Positions 59,987 to 64,000 of a stretch of DNA of 64,000 nt are shown piece by piece; positions within the stretch are counted from its first letter, which is position 1; each line of letters opens with the position of its first letter. The notes under the pieces are model-generated. The model was not told where the DNA came from. It saw nothing but the letters and a program-made list of their open reading frames with translations, and ran no database searches. The position numbers and the translations under genes were made by a program. Origin of the DNA: an uncultured Porphyromonadaceae bacterium (GTDB lineage: Bacteria > Bacteroidota > Bacteroidia > Bacteroidales > Muribaculaceae); the NCBI GenBank assembly GCA_905198125.1, contig CAJKBH010000016.1:1-64000 (forward strand), in the 5' to 3' direction.

Positions 59987-60012
59987 TCCGGGAGCCTTGC
60001 GAAGCTCCCGGA
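59987..60012 (+). terminator. terminator after the unknown gene
   Basis: TCCGGGAGC pairs with GCTCCCGGA across an 8-nt loop. Confidence 0.75.
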
Positions 60013-60183
60013 TTCATAAAACGTTAACATGTATTGTGTTAAATCTGTCAACAAACTTTAAAGGGTCTAACAAATACAGATTCCATACGTTATGTAGGTA
60101 AGCAATATGGAAAGTCGGTATATGGTTTCGCGAGAAAGTGTTGCCGATTATGTTTAGTTAGATATAGTTTATAGTGGAATCGC

Positions 60184-60216
60184 GATAGGGCCGCATTGGT
60201 TGCGGCCCTATCTTTT
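60184..60216. terminator. strong hairpin terminator
   Basis: GATAGGGCCGCA (60184-60195) pairs exactly with TGCGGCCCTATC (60201-60212) across five nt and is followed by TTTTG. The 170 nt between the previous terminator and this one hold no credible gene (only a 16-codon frame at 60107), so a small RNA ending here is possible. Confidence 0.75.
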
Positions 60217-60248
60217 GTGTTATACTGATAAATACGTGAAATCCAGTG

Positions 60249-60650
60249 CTATTCAAGATGCTGCCTTAAGGCTTTTGCGGCGTGTGAGCCTTCGGGTAAG
60301 GCCTTGAGAATCTCCTGTGCGTCGTCGCGGCGTTTCAACAGCCGGAATGCGAGCATCATGGCGTCCTCCATGCAACGGCTGTCCGCCGCCATGTCGATGC
60401 ATTCCTGCCGCGTGAACTCCTCCGGGTCCATCAGCCAGGGAGCCAGCAGACGCGATTCGCGCACGTAGCTGTCGTTCCACAGAGTCAGCGCCAGCTCACG
60501 GTCGAACCCGATGCGGCGTCCTAATTCCGAAATGGAAGGGACATCGCAGCCGAATATCATCATGAACGGCGAGCCGCCACGCTTCAGGATGTCGGCCGTG
60601 TTGCCGTTGCGGCGGGCGAAAAACCACTGCTTGATTTCAGGTATCTCCAT
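60249..60650 (-). CDS. short AlkD-like (DNA alkylation repair/HEAT) protein
   Basis: 133 residues. GFDRELALTLWNDSYVRESRLLAPWL, then DPEEFTRQECIDMAADSRCMED, follow the helical-repeat pattern of AlkD-type DNA glycosylase relatives (the LW...RExRxLA signature). It is about half the length of AlkD, as in other small Bacteroides homologues; catalytic competence is doubtful. It lies 30 nt downstream of the peptidase gene and probably shares its transcript. Confidence 0.55.
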   Translation of the reverse strand: MEIPEIKQWFFARRNGNTADILKRGGSPFMMIFGCDVPSISELGRRIGFDRELALTLWNDSYVRESRLLAPWLMDPEEFTRQECIDMAADSRCMEDAMMLAFRLLKRRDDAQEILKALPEGSHAAKALRQHLE

Positions 60651-60680
60651 ACGGTTCCGATTTTACATGCTGTTCCGGTT

Positions 60681-62771
60681 TTACTTGGCACCGCAGCTTG
60701 TGGCACAGCCGTTCTCGCACTTTACCTTGCCGGTCAGCGGCGAATACTGATTGGACAGGCGCATCATCTGCTCCACGTAGCTTTCGGGCCAGGAAATCCT
60801 GATGTCTGTGATATTGCCCTTCTGATCCTTCACCGGAGTGTAGACCGGGTTGATGAATCCGCGATAGGGAGGAATGTCGAGCGTGGAGAAACGCTTGATA
60901 ACTTCCTTGTGCAGCTTCGGATCGATCTTGACGGCATACTTCTGAATCAGCTCGTTGCCGCCCTTGTAGTCGCCCTCGCTCTTGATGCGCTGCACCTCGC
61001 CTAACATCTGGCCGAACAGTTCGCGCATCTTGCGATAGTCGTTGATCTTGACATAGGTCTTGCCACCCTTCTTCACCAGCTCTACCACGTCCTTGCCCCC
61101 TTTGCCTTTCTTCTTGCCGTGCTCCAGCACCCACTTGGCTATCAGCTGACGGTTGCGCATGTGGGCTTCCTCTACGTCCTTCCCGAATTCGATGCGGTTC
61201 AGCTGAGTCATCAGACCGTTCATCATATACTTGTAGTACTCGGCCTGATAAGCGTCGGGATTGTCGAGGATGCCGAGCTCCTGCAGCTTCGGGTCAGCCA
61301 GGTAATAAAGCGCGAACAGGTCGGCGCGAGCCTCCTCCAGGGCAGAACCGTTCTCTTTGAGCGCATCCTGGTCGACGCCGGGCAGCAGCTTGCCCGAAGC
61401 GTGGCCCAGACACTCGTGCAGGTCGGTGTGGAGCATATCGGTGATGTAGAGATAGTCGTCCAGCATCTTGCGTGTCGGAGCATCGATCACGAACTCCTCG
61501 TTGAAGCCGTTGCCGTGCGAGGCCATCTCGTATGCCTCTGTGATGTTCTCGATGGTCACGGACTTCGAGCCGTGGGCGGCGCGAATCCAGTTGGAGTTGG
61601 GCAGGTTGATGCCGATGGCCGTGGAGGGGAAGGCATCGCCGGCCAGCATGGCGGCGTTGATCACCTTGGCCGACACTCCCTTCACCTTCTCTTTCTTGAA
61701 GCGCTTGTCAACCGGCGAATTGTCCTCGAAGTACTGGGCGTTGCCCGAGATCTTCTCGGTGCGGTCGGACGACTTGGCGTTCTTGAAGTTGACGTACGAT
61801 TCCCAGCTTCCGGTCATGCCAAGCGGGTCGCCGTAGCTCTCGATGAAACCGTTCACGAAGTCCACGTCGCTCTTGGTGTCCTCGGCCCAGAGGATGGAAT
61901 ATTCGTCGAACAGTTTCAGGTCGCCGGTCACGTAATAGTCTATCAGCTTGGTGATGTAAGCCTTCTGGGCGTCGTTCTCGGCATACTGCTTTGCCTTGTC
62001 CAGATAGTATATTATCTTGGCGATGGCCGGGCCGTAGAGTCCGGTGAGGTGATAGCGCATCTCGCGCAGGTTGCCGTTCTTGTCCTTCACCACCTTGGCG
62101 TTCAGACCATAGCTTACGGGCGTGGGGTCGTTGGGGTCCTTCAGTTTGTTGTAGAATTCCTCGACCTCGGCCTGGGTCACGCCCGGACCGTACAGGTTGT
62201 TGGCACTGTTCACCACCACGTCGACGGTGCCGTCCTGGTTCACGCGCTTGGCCATTACGGTAGGATCGAAGATAACGGGAGTCAGCTTCGTCAGCATCGT
62301 GTCGAGAGTCTCGCCTTTTTCCAGAGGCAGCTTGGCTGCGGGCAGAGCCTTGACCTGCTCGGTGAAGAATGCCTCGGAGAATTCGGGGGTGAACTTGTCG
62401 GTGCTGTAATGGTGGTGTATGCCGTTGCCGAACCATACCTGCTTCAGGTATTTCTCGAAGGCCTTGAAGTCCTTGGAATTGCGGTCGCCCTTGTAGTTGT
62501 TGTAGATGTTCTCCAACAGCTGGCGGATCTGCAGGTTGTACACACCGTTCTGGTCCCAGATGATGTCGCGGCCCATCTGTGCGGCCTCGCTCAGATAGTA
62601 CAGCATCGTCTTCTGGTTCAGTGACAGGCGGTCGAACTCGGGCACCTCATAGCGAAGCACCTCGATGTCGGCGAAACGGTCCACATGGTAGTTGAAGTTC
62701 TTGTCAACCACGGCGCCGGCCGGCAGTGTCGCTACTGTGCCCATGATGATAGCGGGAATTATGTGTTTCAT
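60681..62771 (-). CDS. dipeptidyl peptidase III-like M49 zinc peptidase
   Basis: About 696 residues when started at the ATG at 62771, which gives a signal peptide (KHIIPAIIMGTVATLPAGA); an upstream start adds eight residues. The M49 zinc motifs are visible: DLHECLGHASGKL (HEXXXH-type, near residue 455) and EEARADLFALYYL (the second Glu ligand about 50 residues later). It releases dipeptides from peptide N-termini. The C-terminus is Cys-rich (CENGCATSCGAK). Bacteroides homologues are often annotated as dihydrofolate reductase by error. Confidence 0.88.
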   Translation of the reverse strand: MKHIIPAIIMGTVATLPAGAVVDKNFNYHVDRFADIEVLRYEVPEFDRLSLNQKTMLYYLSEAAQMGRDIIWDQNGVYNLQIRQLLENIYNNYKGDRNSKDFKAFEKYLKQVWFGNGIHHHYSTDKFTPEFSEAFFTEQVKALPAAKLPLEKGETLDTMLTKLTPVIFDPTVMAKRVNQDGTVDVVVNSANNLYGPGVTQAEVEEFYNKLKDPNDPTPVSYGLNAKVVKDKNGNLREMRYHLTGLYGPAIAKIIYYLDKAKQYAENDAQKAYITKLIDYYVTGDLKLFDEYSILWAEDTKSDVDFVNGFIESYGDPLGMTGSWESYVNFKNAKSSDRTEKISGNAQYFEDNSPVDKRFKKEKVKGVSAKVINAAMLAGDAFPSTAIGINLPNSNWIRAAHGSKSVTIENITEAYEMASHGNGFNEEFVIDAPTRKMLDDYLYITDMLHTDLHECLGHASGKLLPGVDQDALKENGSALEEARADLFALYYLADPKLQELGILDNPDAYQAEYYKYMMNGLMTQLNRIEFGKDVEEAHMRNRQLIAKWVLEHGKKKGKGGKDVVELVKKGGKTYVKINDYRKMRELFGQMLGEVQRIKSEGDYKGGNELIQKYAVKIDPKLHKEVIKRFSTLDIPPYRGFINPVYTPVKDQKGNITDIRISWPESYVEQMMRLSNQYSPLTGKVKCENGCATSCGAK

Positions 62772-62835
62772 ATAAATAGGAATTAAAATGAGCAATAGGG
62801 GAAAGGGGGATGGGAGGCCCGGGGGAGGCCCGGGA

Positions 62836-62882
62836 GCAGAGCTCCTTACGGAAACGGCTCCGCGAGGTGACTTAAGCTCTGC
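62836..62882 (-). terminator. hairpin between the rRNA methyltransferase and peptidase genes
   Basis: GCAGAGCT (62836-62843) pairs with AGCTCTGC (62875-62882); a GGGAGGCCCGGG duplication lies alongside (about 62814-62835). Possible terminator of the methyltransferase gene. Confidence 0.4.
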
Positions 62883-62887
62883 GAGGG

Positions 62888-64000
62888 TTATTCCACCTGG
62901 AGGACGAGGCCCTTGAGGTATTCGCCTTCGGGGTGGGCGATGTCGATGGGGTGGTCGGCGGGCTGTGTCAGCTGGTGCAGGATGCGAACGCGGCGCCCGG
63001 CCTTGACCGAGGCCGAGAATACCGCCAGACGGAACATCTCTTTGGTAATGGCTTGCGAGCAGCTGAAGGTGAACAGTATGCCGCCGGGCTTGATTTTCTC
63101 GAAAGCCCGGGTATTGAGACGGCGGTAACCTATCAGACCGTTCTTTATGGCGCCTCGGTGCTTTGCGAATGCCGGCGGGTCGAGCACTATCAGGTCGTAG
63201 TGGTCGGCCGGCATGTCGTTAAGGAACTTGAATGCATCCTCGGTGAACGAGCGGTGGCGGGAGTCGTCGGGAAAATTGAGCGCGATGTTGGCGTCGGTAA
63301 GGGCCACAGCCTTGGCCGACGAGTCGACCGAATCGACCGAAGCGGCCCCTCCGCGCATGGCGTACACAGAGAAACCGCCCGTGTAGCAGAACATGTTCAG
63401 CACATGCTTGCCTTGCGCGAACTTCTCAAGCAGCTTGCGGTTCTCGCGCTGGTCGACGAAAAAGCCTGTTTTCTGGCCCTACAGCCAGTCGATGTTGAAC
63501 TGCAGACCGTTCTCCAGCGCGATGTTGCCGTCGTACTGGCCGATCAGGTATTGGTTTTCCGGCTCCAGCTCGGCCTTGAAGGGGAGTGTGGAGTCCGATT
63601 TATAATACACGTTCCTGATACGGGCATCGGGCAGGAGAGTGAGCGCGTCGGCCACCTCGCCGCGTGCGAAGTGCATGCCGGGGCTGTGCGCCTGCATCAC
63701 GGCCGTGTCGCCGTATATGTCTATGACCAGACCTGGCAGGAAGTCGCCTTCGCCATGCACCAGACGGTAGCAGTTGTTGTCGGGGCGTATCAGACCTAAG
63801 TCCTGACGCAGACGGAACGCAGACTCCAGCCGCTGCATGAAGAAGTCGTCGGGCAACGTGTCGGCGTCAAACTGCAGCATACGCACCGCGATGCTGCCTA
63901 TTTGGTAATGTCCGCAGCCTAACACGCGTCCCGTGCTGTCCTCCACTGTCACCAGCTCGCCCTCCTTCAGATGGGACGGCAATGTGGCTATGGCCCCCGA
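62888..64000 (-). pseudogene. RlmI-like 23S rRNA cytosine-5 methyltransferase, interrupted by TAG and cut by the window edge
   Basis: The frame enters from beyond 64000 (SGAIATLPSHLKEGE, PUA domain) and continues to NIDWL, then TAG (63481-63479), then without frame change GQKTGFFVDQRENRKLLEKF. The family has Glu or a similar residue at the stop, so it is a single GAG-to-TAG type change. The catalytic domain beyond the stop is complete: VLNMFCYTGGFSVYA (SAM motif I), LIVLDPPAFAKH (motif IV) and FTFSCSQAI (motif VI). It would methylate C1962-type positions of 23S rRNA if read through. As it stands it is split into two ORFs (62888-63403 and 63479-edge). Confidence 0.85.

Noticed and set aside
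60107..60157. 16-codon frame between two terminators
   Set aside because: Too short, with no ribosome-binding site; more likely chance or part of a small RNA.
61119..62624. 501-codon open frame on the plus strand
   Set aside because: Antisense to the M49 peptidase gene, which has clear zinc motifs and a signal peptide.
56995..63481. TAG recoding (as in some gut phages)
   Set aside because: The 1324-residue restriction gene and the RhuM remnant end in TAG, and one of the internal TAG codons replaces a conserved Trp, which does not fit Gln recoding. Mutations are simpler.

Overview
The window is chromosomal DNA from a member of the Bacteroidales, most likely a Muribaculaceae-type gut bacterium. 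Several things point there. Promoters follow the Bacteroidetes pattern (TTG/TTTG, a 19-20 nt spacer, then TAnnTTTG). The type IX secretion regulators PorX and PorW/SprE are encoded together. Many proteins are small SpI/SpII-exported products with Bacteroidales-type lipoboxes, and the housekeeping genes resemble Bacteroides orthologues. Most genes look GC-rich (my impression is about 55% G+C, uncounted), with a few AT-rich accessory islands. All family names rest on motif recognition; no database search was run.

Region by region. 1-8.4 kb is a defence-type island. It holds a two-gene restriction-modification system (SAM-binding half-methyltransferase plus GIY-YIG-like/helicase/NPPY-methylase giant protein), two AT-rich unknown genes (membrane/coiled-coil), a YhcG/DUF1016 nuclease, and two gene remnants (AlbA_2 and RhuM type). 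8.4-11.9 kb (minus) is M28 peptidase - tyrS - CD225 protein - DUF2752 protein. 11.95-13.2 kb is an AAA/DUF4143 gene bracketed by two nearly identical 43-47 bp palindromes. 13.2-18.8 kb (minus) is porW-porX-Sel1 protein. 18.9-24.9 kb (minus) is a TolC-HlyD-ABC2-ABC2-acyltransferase operon, with a divergent MATE exporter. 26.6-33.2 kb is accessory: an AlbA_2 gene with a 12-bp coding repeat, a probable structured RNA, lipoprotein, PD40 and beta-barrel genes, and a RAYT-type transposase with hairpins next to tRNA-Arg.

33.3-42.6 kb (plus) carries a YqiA-like hydrolase, a GH5 lipoprotein, cdd, ychF, a GNAT/ATP-grasp/SDR operon that may make aminolipids, and a PurF homologue lacking the catalytic cysteine. 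42.8-45.7 kb (minus) has a 30-residue peptide gene, a flippase and ruvB. 45.8-56.8 kb (plus) has pheT, yebC, a GT2/LAB_N pair, a probable type IX secretion cargo protein, tRNA-Arg(CCT), yceD-rpmF-fabH-era and a truncated der. 56.9-60 kb is accessory again: a broken AlbA_2 gene and an unknown protein. 60.2-64 kb (minus) has an AlkD-like protein, a dipeptidyl peptidase III and a 23S rRNA methyltransferase gene interrupted by a TAG.

The least-explained items are the palindrome-flanked ATPase, the structured RNA at about 28.16-28.47 kb, the split methyltransferase, the RAYT fusion with its hairpins, and the GNAT/ATP-grasp/SDR operon.
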